A program made the position numbers and the translations under genes. From the NCBI GenBank assembly GCA_003517725.1, contig DOZZ01000051.1, positions 1 through 15,684 of the forward strand: a DNA stretch of 15,684 bases, in the 5' to 3' direction. This DNA is from Bryobacterales bacterium (GTDB taxonomy: Bacteria > Acidobacteriota > Terriglobia > Bryobacterales > Bryobacteraceae). The notes beneath the pieces are model-generated. The model was not told where the DNA came from. It made no database searches and saw only the letters and a list, made by a program, of their open reading frames with translations. Shown here one piece after another: positions 8,917 through 15,502 of the stretch. Position 1 is the first letter of the stretch, and each line of letters begins with the position of its first letter.

Positions 8917-9447
8917 CTACCGGGCGCTGGAAGTCAGGTTCGGGGCCAGGTTCATGGCCATCGAGTTTTCGGCGCGCGGCTCCAGATGGATCACCTGGCT
9001 CGCCGTGGGGCTGGCCAGTTGCCCCTTGGCCGCCAGGCTGTTCAGATGCGTCGGGCTCAGCAACTCGGCCTCTTCGGTCTCCAGCACCCGGCGCTGGTTC
9101 ACCAGCGTCTGATGTTCGGCCTTGAGCGACTGCAGCTTGTAGCCATTCAGCGTGCCGTTGATATGCGGTGTCATCACGCCGCCCAGCAAACCCGCCAGAA
9201 TACACGCCGCACCGATGGCTTTCCAGCATTCGCCGCGCGTCTTCGGGTCCGCCTGCCGCACCAGTCCGGCGTTATCCACGCGCTTGGTGAAGAAATAGAT
9301 ATCGTCGTTCGGGAGCGCCCGCAGCTTGTAGGGATTGGCCTCCAAGCGCAGCGTCCGGGTTTGAGTTTGAGGTTGAGTTTGTGCCTGTGGTTTTCCGTGC
9401 GCCGGTGCCATCTCCGAGCGCCGAAAGAAAGTTGCCATTGTCGCCAT
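8917..9447 (-). CDS. ftsL: FtsL-like divisome protein
   Basis: Probable bitopic FtsL, the divisome linker that activates the FtsW-FtsI pair. The assignment rests on topology and position, because FtsL sequences diverge strongly. The 176 residues show a long polar N terminus (1-74), one membrane helix (about 76-95, AIGAACILAGLLGGVM), then a heptad-like helix rich in Leu, Gln and Glu (about 103-131, LQSLKAEHQTLVNQRRVLE), and a segment SPTHLNSLAAKGQL (131-144) resembling the FtsL/DivIC pattern of Leu-x-x-x-Ala before a small loop. The N-terminal tail is longer than the usual 30-40 residues and contains a TQPQTQT run. The start at 9447 is preceded by GGGGG with a 6-nt spacer. A second ATG lies three codons in. 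It sits between rsmH and ftsI, where ftsL belongs. Confidence 0.82.
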   Translation of the reverse strand: MATMATFFRRSEMAPAHGKPQAQTQPQTQTRTLRLEANPYKLRALPNDDIYFFTKRVDNAGLVRQADPKTRGECWKAIGAACILAGLLGGVMTPHINGTLNGYKLQSLKAEHQTLVNQRRVLETEEAELLSPTHLNSLAAKGQLASPTASQVIHLEPRAENSMAMNLAPNLTSSAR

Positions 9448-9474
9448 AATTTACCCCCGCTTACCGCCCGCCAA

Positions 9475-10362
9475 CTACACTTGCCGTGGCCCCGCCGGCG
9501 CCAGCTCGAAAGCGCGCAACTTCGCGCTCCGCGACGCCGCGTTCTGCCACACTTCCTGCTCGCTCGGAACCAGCGGGCGCTTGGTCAAAATGACGCCCTC
9601 GCCCCGCTGCTTCCACTCGCGAAACTTTTCCTTGATCTTGCGGTCCTCGAGCGACATGAAGGAGATGATCACGATCCGCCCGCCCTGCCGCACCACTTGC
9701 GGCGCCGACTCCAGCAGTCGATCGATCTCGCCCTGCTCGTCGTTCACAACCATGCGCAGCGCCATGAAAGTTAGAGTCGCGGGATGCAGACGGTTCGTTC
9801 GCGGCACGGCCCGCTCCACTACATCGGCCAGATGTAGTGTGCTCCGAATGGGCCGTGCCCGAACGATTGCTCTGGCTATCTTCCGCGCCCTCCTTTCTTC
9901 GCCGTACTGGTAGATCCAGTCGGCCAGCGCCTTTTCGGCACTCCGGTTCACCAACTCTTCCGCCGTGATCCCCTGCGAACGATCCATTCGCATGTCCAGC
10001 GGTCCGTCGGCTTGAAATGAAAAGCCCCTCTCGGCGGCCGTCAACTGATAACGGCTCACGCCCAGGTCGGCCAGCAGCCCGTCCACCAGGCCGCGGCCGG
10101 CCTGCGCCATGGCTTCCGGCAGAGAGGCAAAATCCCCGTGATGAAAAAAGATCCGGCCGGCCACATCGGCGGTGTTCTGCCGCGCCAACTCGAGCGACGC
10201 CGCATCCCGGTCGTTGGCAATCACCAGCCCGGTCGTCAGCAGCCGCGCGATCGCGCCGGTGTGCCCGCCCAGGCCAGCCGTCGCATCCAGATAGATACCC
10301 TCGGGCCGTAGCGCCAAATGCTCCAGCGCCTCCGCCAGCATGACCGGATAATGCGTGTGCAT
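9475..10362 (-). CDS. rsmH: RsmH (MraW), 16S rRNA C1402 N4-methyltransferase
   Basis: SAM-dependent methyltransferase acting on cytidine 1402 of 16S rRNA in the ribosomal P site. The 295 residues match the family length. Motifs: HYPVMLAEALEHL (4-16) at the N terminus, the SAM-binding LDATAGLGGHTGAI (25-38), DGLLADLGVSRYQL (94-107), GPLDMRMD (120-127), and RLHPATLTFMALRMVVN (191-207). Near the end is ISFMSLEDRKIK (233-244), where most homologues have ISFHSLEDR, so His is replaced by Met here. The ATG lies 3 nt past the mraZ stop. The gene is the standard second member of dcw clusters and shares mraZ regulation. Confidence 0.96.
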   Translation of the reverse strand: MHTHYPVMLAEALEHLALRPEGIYLDATAGLGGHTGAIARLLTTGLVIANDRDAASLELARQNTADVAGRIFFHHGDFASLPEAMAQAGRGLVDGLLADLGVSRYQLTAAERGFSFQADGPLDMRMDRSQGITAEELVNRSAEKALADWIYQYGEERRARKIARAIVRARPIRSTLHLADVVERAVPRTNRLHPATLTFMALRMVVNDEQGEIDRLLESAPQVVRQGGRIVIISFMSLEDRKIKEKFREWKQRGEGVILTKRPLVPSEQEVWQNAASRSAKLRAFELAPAGPRQV

Positions 10363-10365
10363 AGA

Positions 10366-10854
10366 TCACTTGAGTCCGGCCCTTTCGAGTACGTCCACAC
10401 TCTCGGTCGCCGCTTTCGAGGCGCTCTGGCGGCGCTCCTGATACATCGCCTCGGTCAGAATCTGCACCCGCCCGCGATGGGTGTACATGTGCAACTCCTG
10501 CGATTCCAGATCCAGCTCACGCCGTAATTCTGGATTGAACAGCACCCGCCCCTGCGCATCGGGCTCTGCGTCGGCCCCCAAATCGGCGGCGTTAAAGGTG
10601 ACGGTCCCCAAGGCCTGCGGATTGTCCCGAAAGGCTTCGAAGAACTTTTCGTTCTCGCGCCACACCGCAATGGGGTAAATTTGAGCTGTGCGGCGATCCA
10701 AACTGGTTACAAACAATTTCTTTTCCGGCAGCGAACCAAAATATTGCTGGAAGGGGGCGGGCAGCTTCAACCGTCCCTTGTCGTCGAGACGGCAAGGGTA
10801 CATTCCGCGCGGTGCTTCGTGCTGCGGAACGCCGGGATTGAGCTGATTTTCCAC
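10366..10854 (-). CDS. mraZ: MraZ, transcriptional regulator of the dcw cluster
   Basis: DNA-binding protein of the SpoVT/AbrB-like fold. In E. coli MraZ represses its own operon. The 162-residue protein shows the two MraZ half-repeats: YPCRLDDKGRLKLP (19-32) and PDAQGRVLFNPELRREL (98-114), each with the D-x-(K/Q)-G-R core. The only usable start is a GTG at 10854: an in-frame TGA lies 12 nt upstream, and the next start, the ATG at residue 18, would cut into the conserved RG-x-Y segment. This leaves about 14 residues (ENQLNPGVPQHEAP) ahead of the usual family N terminus, and the C-terminal tail after residue 140 is also somewhat extended. The start codon itself falls in the last of four GTGG-type repeats, suggesting autoregulation. 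Confidence 0.94.
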   Translation of the reverse strand: MENQLNPGVPQHEAPRGMYPCRLDDKGRLKLPAPFQQYFGSLPEKKLFVTSLDRRTAQIYPIAVWRENEKFFEAFRDNPQALGTVTFNAADLGADAEPDAQGRVLFNPELRRELDLESQELHMYTHRGRVQILTEAMYQERRQSASKAATESVDVLERAGLK

Positions 10855-10888
10855 TTTTACGCCACTTCAGGTCCACTTCTGGCCACAA
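10851..10888 (-). promoter_or_regulatory. Putative MraZ operator: four direct repeats with GTGG core
   Basis: On the minus strand GTGG occurs at 10886-10883, 10876-10873, 10865-10862 and 10854-10851, a period of 10, 11 and 11 bp, about one helical turn each. Three copies are AAGTGG; the most upstream is TTGTGG. Known MraZ sites are direct repeats at similar spacing: TGGGN in E. coli and AAAGTG(T/G) in Mollicutes (from memory). The last copy contains the mraZ GTG start codon, so bound MraZ would cover the translation start region of the DNA. Confidence 0.65.
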
Positions 10889-10891
10889 CAG

Positions 10892-10921
10892 ATTGTGTCA
10901 TGGAATTTACGCGGGTTGCAA
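10892..10921 (-). promoter_or_regulatory. Candidate promoter of the mraZ operon (weak)
   Basis: On the minus strand TTGCAA (10921-10916) and CACAAT (10897-10892) are separated by 18 nt, each matching 4 of 6 consensus bases. If real, transcription would begin near the first GTGG box, giving a leader of about 35 nt. Other AT-rich hexamers exist farther upstream (TTGATA at 10994-10989), so the promoter is not settled. Confidence 0.3.
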
Positions 10922-11083
10922 CAGGTATTAACGCTTAATTACGTGTTTTTAATGACATAAGGGTATACAACCAAAGCTACACGGATGTCTATCAAACGCT
11001 ATTAGTAGTTTTTATGGCGAAAACAGGGCGAAACAGAGGTATAAGATCGAGGGGCTGTAGGAAGGGGTTTCTAACTGCGTAGC

Positions 11084-11130
11084 GCAGCTTTCAAGCTGCC
11101 GTCGGCTTAAGCCGAACGTCTTGAGGACGT
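11084..11130. repeat. Three consecutive short hairpins (palindrome cluster)
   Basis: Three perfect inverted repeats lie almost end to end. GCAGCTT-tc-AAGCTGC is at 11084-11099, TCGGCTTAAGCCGA at 11102-11115, and ACGTC-ttgag-GACGT at 11116-11130. A fourth, mutually exclusive pairing CTGCG-tag-CGCAG (11075-11087) overlaps the first. No U-tract follows them. They sit in the untranslated interval between the BON gene terminator and the mraZ promoter region. The form recalls dispersed palindromic repeats of bacterial genomes, but a single window cannot show copy number. The rest of the gap (10922-11083) is AT-richer and shows no open frame or structure I could support. Confidence 0.55.
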
Positions 11131-11161
11131 AAAACAAGGGAAAACAGCTTAAGATAAGCTG
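11131..11161 (-). terminator. Intrinsic terminator of the BON-domain gene
   Basis: On the minus strand, 6 nt after the stop codon, CAGCTTA-tct-TAAGCTG (11161-11145) forms a 7-bp perfect stem and is followed by TTTTCCCTTGTTTT (11144-11131). Stem plus T-rich tail in the right place supports Rho-independent termination that separates this gene from mraZ. Confidence 0.7.
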
Positions 11162-11167
11162 CCGGTT

Positions 11168-11506
11168 CTACTGCACCGAAGCTTTCCTCAACTTCGCCTG
11201 TCGCCCCTTGGCTAGATTAGCCATGGCCTTCTCACGAGCCGCCGCGGAGATCACCACGTTGTTCACCACCGCCATGGCCCCGGCTTTTTTGGCAAAACGG
11301 GTAGCCACGCCCTTGCGCTGGATCACGTCGGTTTTGCCCTCGATCGTGGCGACGCCCCCACGCACATGAATGGTGAAATGTTCGTCCGCTATGGAAGATT
11401 CCGCGGCTTTGGCTTGGAAGGCTTTTTCGATAGCCGCATCGCTGACGCGCGGCGCAGTCTGCGCCAGCAGCATGGCGCTCAGTAACCCAACACAGAGAAG
11501 TCTCAT
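11168..11506 (-). CDS. Small exported BON-domain protein
   Basis: Probable periplasmic protein of 112 residues with one BON domain, a fold found in OsmY and in secretins and thought to bind phospholipid or other envelope partners. I chose the ATG at 11506: it begins a clean signal peptide, MRLLCVGLLSAMLLAQTA, with likely cleavage around residue 18. A GTG ten codons upstream would place charged residues ahead of it. The BON pattern is seen at about 21-86: VSDAAIEKAF, then FTIHVRGGVATIEGKTD, VATRFAKKAGAMAVVNNVVIS. The C terminus is basic (Lys and Arg in the last 25 residues), which may contact nucleic acid or acidic surface polymers. It follows the propeller gene on the same strand after a strong hairpin, so it may have its own promoter. 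The precise role is unknown. Confidence 0.8.
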   Translation of the reverse strand: MRLLCVGLLSAMLLAQTAPRVSDAAIEKAFQAKAAESSIADEHFTIHVRGGVATIEGKTDVIQRKGVATRFAKKAGAMAVVNNVVISAAAREKAMANLAKGRQAKLRKASVQ

Positions 11507-11559
11507 GGCCGCCACTCTAGTCGAATGGCGGCGCACGATCTATACGTCTTTACTGAGAC

Positions 11560-11584
11560 GGGGCATATCGCATCGATATGCCCC
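11560..11584 (-). terminator. Perfect 11-bp stem hairpin after the propeller gene
   Basis: GGGGCATATCG-cat-CGATATGCCCC is a perfect inverted repeat with a 3-nt loop, 6 nt beyond the stop at 11591. On the minus strand it is followed by GTCTCAGTAAAGAC (itself a weak 4-bp stem), with no T-run. It may be a terminator, an attenuator or a 3' end stabilising structure. Confidence 0.5.
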
Positions 11585-11590
11585 ACCCCA

Positions 11591-13672
11591 TTACAACGTC
11601 AGCGTAAACGTGTCCGCCGGGACCAGCGCGGCGGGTGAATCGCCGTTCGGAGTAATGACGCGCACCAGCCGCGTGCCCGCCGCCGCCGAAGCCGAAATCG
11701 CCACCGTGGCCGTCAACTGCGTGCCGCCCGAGTTCACCGCGATATTTGTCACCGTGTAGGCCGGATCAGCCACCAGGAACGCCGGGTTGCCCTGTCCTTT
11801 GCCGTGGCCTTTGCCGGGGAGCAACGCCGGGTCGACGAAGATGAGGCCCGTGGCGCCGGTCAGGTTAGAGCCATTCACCGTGATAGTAAAGGTGGTGTTC
11901 GCATGCCCGGTCAGCGGAGTGATCGACGCGATCTGCGGCTGATTGAAGGCGCCGTCGTGGTCGCTATGGTCATCCTCGCCATCGTCTCCCGATCCCTGGC
12001 TCTTGATGGCATTGACGCGAGTGATGATCTGCCCCGTCGAGAGATCGATCAGCACAATCACGCCGCTGCCCTCATTAGTAACGGCCAGGATGTTGTCTTT
12101 GGTGTCGACGGCAATCGCGCGTGCGCCGATGTCCACCTTAATGGTCGTGATCGCGCCCACCGTGCCATCCGCGTGAATCGGCACCACGGAGACGCGGCCG
12201 CCGGTTTGGTCGGCGATATAGGCCGTGCTGCCCACCAGCACCACATCGCTGGTACCGCCGGAATGGTCTGCGTTGACCGGCACGCTGGTAGTGGTTCCGG
12301 TAGTCAGATTAACGATCCAGACATTACCGCCCGACGTCGCGCGGTCCGTCACCACGGCGAACAGGCCACCCGTCAGGATCTGAATCGAGTCAGGCCGCGC
12401 GCCGTTCGGCAGCGTAATGGTCCGGGTGATGGTATTGCTGCCCAGATCCAGGACACTGATCGTGCCGGCGTTCTCATTGGTGATGAAAAGGTGTCCACTG
12501 CCATCGCTCGCAACGCCGCGCGGGCCGCTGCCCACCGCAACCGTCATGATCGCGGCTTTGGTCGCCAGATCCACTACTGTGACGGTATCGGCATCGCCGT
12601 TCACCACAATGGCTTTAGTACCGACAATTGAAATTGCCACGGGGCCGCCGCCGGTCGAGATCTGGGCCGTCACCATCATGGTGCTCAAATCGATTAGCGC
12701 GACGTTGCCGGTATTGCGTTCCGCCACGACGGCCATCGTTCCGGCCGCATTCACCGCAATTGAAATCGGTTGCGAGCCGCTGGGCAGCGAGATCACGTTC
12801 ACAATGGAACGCTTCGAGACATCCAGCACCCGCACCACATCGTCGTTTTCATCGGCTACCAGAATCAGGCTGGTGCCGGGAACGGCGGCCATTTCAGCCA
12901 GTTCGCGGCTGCGCGTTTCATTATCCTGATCGGAAGCCGATTCGCCCTGGCCGTGCTGCGGCAGCAGCACCACTTCCACCACGTTGCTGACCTGGCCGCC
13001 GGCCTGTATCGTCACGGCCACGCGGCCCGCGCCGGCCAGCGAATCCGGCAGTTGAATATTAATCTGTTGCAGACCCGTGCAACACGGCGCCGGCCCGGCA
13101 TACGTCACCGGCACATTGACGCCCCCAATGGTCACAATCGGCGGAGTCGCGAAATTGCCGCCGGTGGTGAAGATCGAAAGGAACGTCGAAGCCGTGCCGG
13201 TCCGAGTGCTGAACGCCCCAATGTGATAGGTCAGCGCATCGATGATCGCGCCATCGCGAGTACCGGTAGCCGTAAGCGAGAAAATTCCGGGGGGCGCGTT
13301 CACATCAATCGTGACGCTGGTGGTTGTGGTCCCGCTGGCTGAGGTAATTACTACCTGCTGGACGCCGGCCGGCGTCGAGGGGCTCACCACGGCATTGATT
13401 TGCGTAGGGGAAACGTAGAACAATTTCGCGGGAACTCCGCCAATCGTAACGCTGACGCCGCCCAGCGTGGTCGGCGGATTGGCCGGATCCGAAACGGCCG
13501 CCACGGTACGGGTAAAGCCCGTCCCAAAGATCGAGACGATCGCTCCGGGAGCGACCGAAGTGCCAGCCAAAGAGGCCGCATTTACGACACGTGCCGTGTC
13601 GGCCGCCGCGGTAAACACCGGGACGGTGGAGAGTAAAACCGGAAGCAGTATCTTTAAAAAACCACGATGCAT
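11591..13672 (-). CDS. Secreted Solibacter-type domain / seven-repeat beta-propeller / IPT-like protein
   Basis: Exported protein of 693 residues with unknown function. The ATG at 13672 has GAGGG 8 nt upstream and opens a signal peptide (MHRGFLKILLPVLLSTVPVF, cleavage near residue 24); an in-frame TTG at 13687 is less likely. Residues about 28-237 resemble the Solibacter domain TIGR03437: ARVVNAAS, APGAIVSIFGTGF, LGGVSVTIGGVPAKLFYVSP, QINIQLPDSL, GGQVSNVVEV. A polar linker follows (238-265). Seven repeats 40-45 residues apart begin near 272, 316, 356, 396, 440, 485 and 530; examples are VVNGDADTVTVVDL and FITNENAGTISVLDL, typical YVTN/lactonase-like blades. An Asp/His-rich linker (558-577) leads to an IPT/TIG-like domain (about 580-693: PQIASITPLTGHANTTFTIT). 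A vicinal Cys pair (PCCTG, 196-200) lies in the first domain. No anchor or sorting signal is visible at the C terminus. Confidence 0.85.
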   Translation of the reverse strand: MHRGFLKILLPVLLSTVPVFTAAADTARVVNAASLAGTSVAPGAIVSIFGTGFTRTVAAVSDPANPPTTLGGVSVTIGGVPAKLFYVSPTQINAVVSPSTPAGVQQVVITSASGTTTTSVTIDVNAPPGIFSLTATGTRDGAIIDALTYHIGAFSTRTGTASTFLSIFTTGGNFATPPIVTIGGVNVPVTYAGPAPCCTGLQQINIQLPDSLAGAGRVAVTIQAGGQVSNVVEVVLLPQHGQGESASDQDNETRSRELAEMAAVPGTSLILVADENDDVVRVLDVSKRSIVNVISLPSGSQPISIAVNAAGTMAVVAERNTGNVALIDLSTMMVTAQISTGGGPVAISIVGTKAIVVNGDADTVTVVDLATKAAIMTVAVGSGPRGVASDGSGHLFITNENAGTISVLDLGSNTITRTITLPNGARPDSIQILTGGLFAVVTDRATSGGNVWIVNLTTGTTTSVPVNADHSGGTSDVVLVGSTAYIADQTGGRVSVVPIHADGTVGAITTIKVDIGARAIAVDTKDNILAVTNEGSGVIVLIDLSTGQIITRVNAIKSQGSGDDGEDDHSDHDGAFNQPQIASITPLTGHANTTFTITVNGSNLTGATGLIFVDPALLPGKGHGKGQGNPAFLVADPAYTVTNIAVNSGGTQLTATVAISASAAAGTRLVRVITPNGDSPAALVPADTFTLTL

Positions 13673-13680
13673 GTAATTAG

Positions 13681-13685
13681 CCCTC
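13681..13685 (-). promoter_or_regulatory. Ribosome binding site deciding the propeller-gene start
   Basis: GAGGG on the minus strand lies 8 nt before the ATG at 13672. The in-frame TTG at 13687 is upstream of this site and has no comparable sequence, so the ATG is preferred. Confidence 0.65.
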
Positions 13686-13732
13686 AACGCAGAGTCCAGG
13701 TGAAAAGCATACCCGGTCGACTTTTTAGAGCA

Positions 13733-13738
13733 ATTATA
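13733..13738 (-). promoter_or_regulatory. TATAAT element upstream of the propeller gene
   Basis: A perfect TATAAT reads on the minus strand 60 nt before the ATG at 13672, in the AT-rich 89-nt gap after metW. No convincing -35 hexamer is found at 16-18 nt. No terminator hairpin was seen after metW, so readthrough from metXW is also possible. Confidence 0.4.
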
Positions 13739-13761
13739 TTACCGTTTGGATTGATTTAGGC

Positions 13762-14364
13762 TTACCCAAGTAAAAATACGGCAACTTGCGACCTTAGATT
13801 AGGTAAGAAAGTCAACCTAGTCCGCCCCGCCAGAAACAGGCGCCGCTCCACTCGAAAACCATAGCGCGCCGCCAGCCTCTCAAAATCCCGTACCGATAGG
13901 AAGTGAATGTTGGGCGATTCGTACCATTCATAGGGAAACAACCGCGTGCGCGGCGCCTGCCCCGAAAACAGCATCGAGAGCCGCATGCTCCAGTGCCCAA
14001 AGTTGGGGAACGACACGATGGCCCGCTTGCCCACGCGCAGCATTTCGCGCAGCACCTGCAGCGGCCGTGCGGTCTCTTGCAAGGTCTGGCTCAGGATCAC
14101 GTAATCGAAGGCATGGTCGGGATAATCCGCCAGGCTCTCCTCGATATCGCCCTGGTACACCGACACGCCGCGCGTGATCGCCTGGCGCGCCTTGGCCCGC
14201 GAAATCTCGACGCCGCGCGCCAGCACGCCCTTGTTGTGGATCAGCCACTCCAGCAATTCGCCGCTGCCGCATCCCAAGTCCAGCACGCGGCTGCCGGGCT
14301 GGATGATCTCGGCGATCACGGCGAAATCGCTGCGCTCCTGCAGCACGGCCGAAGCTTCTGTCAC
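13762..14364 (-). CDS. metW: MetW, methyltransferase-fold partner of MetX
   Basis: MetW proteins are encoded beside metX in many bacteria and are reported to support homoserine acyltransferase activity; their own methyltransferase substrate is not settled. The 200-residue protein has the family length. It shows the SAM-fold motif [15 protein letters not shown] (27-41), GVEISRAKA (51-59), [11 protein letters not shown] (87-97), and the MetW-typical [12 protein letters not shown] (114-125) and [18 protein letters not shown] (145-162). The start is a GTG overlapping the metX stop as GTGA, so the two genes are surely cotranslated. A biotin-synthesis-type BioC methyltransferase would be the alternative, but the metX partner and SFPNFGHW favour MetW. 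Confidence 0.93.
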   Translation of the reverse strand: MTEASAVLQERSDFAVIAEIIQPGSRVLDLGCGSGELLEWLIHNKGVLARGVEISRAKARQAITRGVSVYQGDIEESLADYPDHAFDYVILSQTLQETARPLQVLREMLRVGKRAIVSFPNFGHWSMRLSMLFSGQAPRTRLFPYEWYESPNIHFLSVRDFERLAARYGFRVERRLFLAGRTRLTFLPNLRSQVAVFLLG

Positions 14365-15467
14365 CGCGCCGCGACCTCACGTTCGGTGCTGCCGAGAAAG
14401 CCGCGCACAATCTCCGACTGCTCCGCGATATCCACCAGAAATGCATCGTGACCATAGTTCGACTGCAGATCGCAGTAAGCCACGTCCTGATTCCTGCGCC
14501 GCAGCACCCGCACAATCTCCTGCGACTGGTAGCTCGGATAAAGCCAGTCGGACGTAAAGCTGATCACCAGAAAACGCGTCCGCACGTTTTCGAAAATGGA
14601 GCCCAGCGAGCCGCTGCCGCGCGTCAGGTCGAAATAGTCCTCGGCCTTCGTGATGTAGAGATACGAGTTGGCGTCGAAGCGCGTCACGAACTGGCTGCCC
14701 CGGTAGCGCAGATAACTCTCGACCTCGAAGTCCACCGAAAAGTCGAAGCCCAGCTTGTCTTTCTCGCGCAAACGCCGCCCGAACTTCTCGCGCATCGACT
14801 CATCGCTCATATAAGTGATGTGGCCCACCATCCGCGCAATCCCCAGCCCGCGCCCCGGCGGCTTGCCGTCGTAGTAAGCGCCGCCGTTCCAGTCCGGATC
14901 GGCCATGATGGCCTGCCGCCCCACTTCGTTGAAGGCAATCTGCTGCGCGCTATGCCGCGCGGTCGAAGCGATAATGATGGCCGAGTGCCCCATCTCCGGA
15001 TACGACACGCTCCACTGCAGCGCCTGCATCCCGCCCATCGATCCGCCGCACACCGCCAGCAGTTGCGGAATACCCAGATGATCGAGCAGCATCTTCTGCA
15101 GCTCCACCATATCGGCAATAGTGATCACCGGAAAGAGCATGCCATAGGGATGTCCGGTAGAAGGGTTGATGCTGGCCGGTCCCGTGGTGCCCTGGCATCC
15201 GCCCAGCACGTTGGAGCACACGATGAAATAGCGCTCGGTATCGAACGCCTTACCGGGTCCGATCATGTTGTCCCACCAGCCGGGCTTGCCGTCGGTAAGG
15301 CCGGCGGCGTGCGCATCCCCGCTGAAAGCATGGGTGATCAAAATGGCGTTGGATCGGGCCGCATTCAACTCGCCATAGGCCTGGTAGGCGACCTCTACCG
15401 GCTCCAGCCGCGCGCCGCTTTCGAGCGAGATGCCCGCAAAGCGCACGCTTCGCGTTTCCACTATCAT
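14361..15467 (-). CDS. metX: MetX, homoserine O-acyltransferase
   Basis: Alpha/beta-hydrolase-fold enzyme that activates homoserine with an acyl group (usually acetyl) at the start of methionine synthesis. From the ATG at 15467 it has 368 residues. This start has GAAG 5 nt upstream; a GTG at 15500 would lie 2 nt from the divergent gene and lacks a binding site. Key segments: [13 protein letters not shown] (44-56), [17 protein letters not shown] (86-102), the nucleophile elbow [12 protein letters not shown] (141-152, Ser143), SFTSDWLYP (303-311, Asp307) and [10 protein letters not shown] (337-346, His340), completing the Ser-Asp-His triad. Whether the donor is acetyl-CoA or succinyl-CoA cannot be decided by eye. 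No sulfhydrylase gene is in view. Confidence 0.95.
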   Translation of the reverse strand: MIVETRSVRFAGISLESGARLEPVEVAYQAYGELNAARSNAILITHAFSGDAHAAGLTDGKPGWWDNMIGPGKAFDTERYFIVCSNVLGGCQGTTGPASINPSTGHPYGMLFPVITIADMVELQKMLLDHLGIPQLLAVCGGSMGGMQALQWSVSYPEMGHSAIIIASTARHSAQQIAFNEVGRQAIMADPDWNGGAYYDGKPPGRGLGIARMVGHITYMSDESMREKFGRRLREKDKLGFDFSVDFEVESYLRYRGSQFVTRFDANSYLYITKAEDYFDLTRGSGSLGSIFENVRTRFLVISFTSDWLYPSYQSQEIVRVLRRRNQDVAYCDLQSNYGHDAFLVDIAEQSEIVRGFLGSTEREVAAR

Positions 15468-15502
15468 GAACACTTCAATCGTAACAGCCGGGGTGGACAC
15501 GC
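15468..15502. promoter_or_regulatory. 35-nt divergent intergenic region metX / AttH-like gene
   Basis: The two divergent start codons are only 35 nt apart. The gap holds the GAAG site of metX (15473-15476, minus) and a GGGGTGG site for the plus-strand gene (15490-15496). No convincing -10/-35 pair fits inside, so the promoters must overlap the coding starts of one or both genes. No room exists for a SAM riboswitch here. Confidence 0.45.

Noticed and set aside
7899..9125. Plus-strand open frame of about 400 codons opposite ftsI, with similar ones at 763-1602, 1738-2805 and 5200-6381
   Set aside because: All lie wholly opposite conserved dcw genes and show Arg/His/Gln-rich composition without domains or supporting start sites.
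11084..11161. CRISPR array or tRNA-like RNA from the repeated AGCTT stems
   Set aside because: The stems differ in sequence and spacing, there are no equal spacers, and no acceptor or anticodon arm can be drawn.
11804..12631. Plus-strand open frame of 275 codons opposite the propeller gene
   Set aside because: It is the antisense of a repetitive, codon-biased gene with a convincing signal peptide and domain order; the plus frame has neither.
15468..15500. GTG start for MetX giving 11 more residues
   Set aside because: It would leave 2 nt to the divergent ATG and has no ribosome binding site; the ATG at 15467 does and fits the family N terminus.
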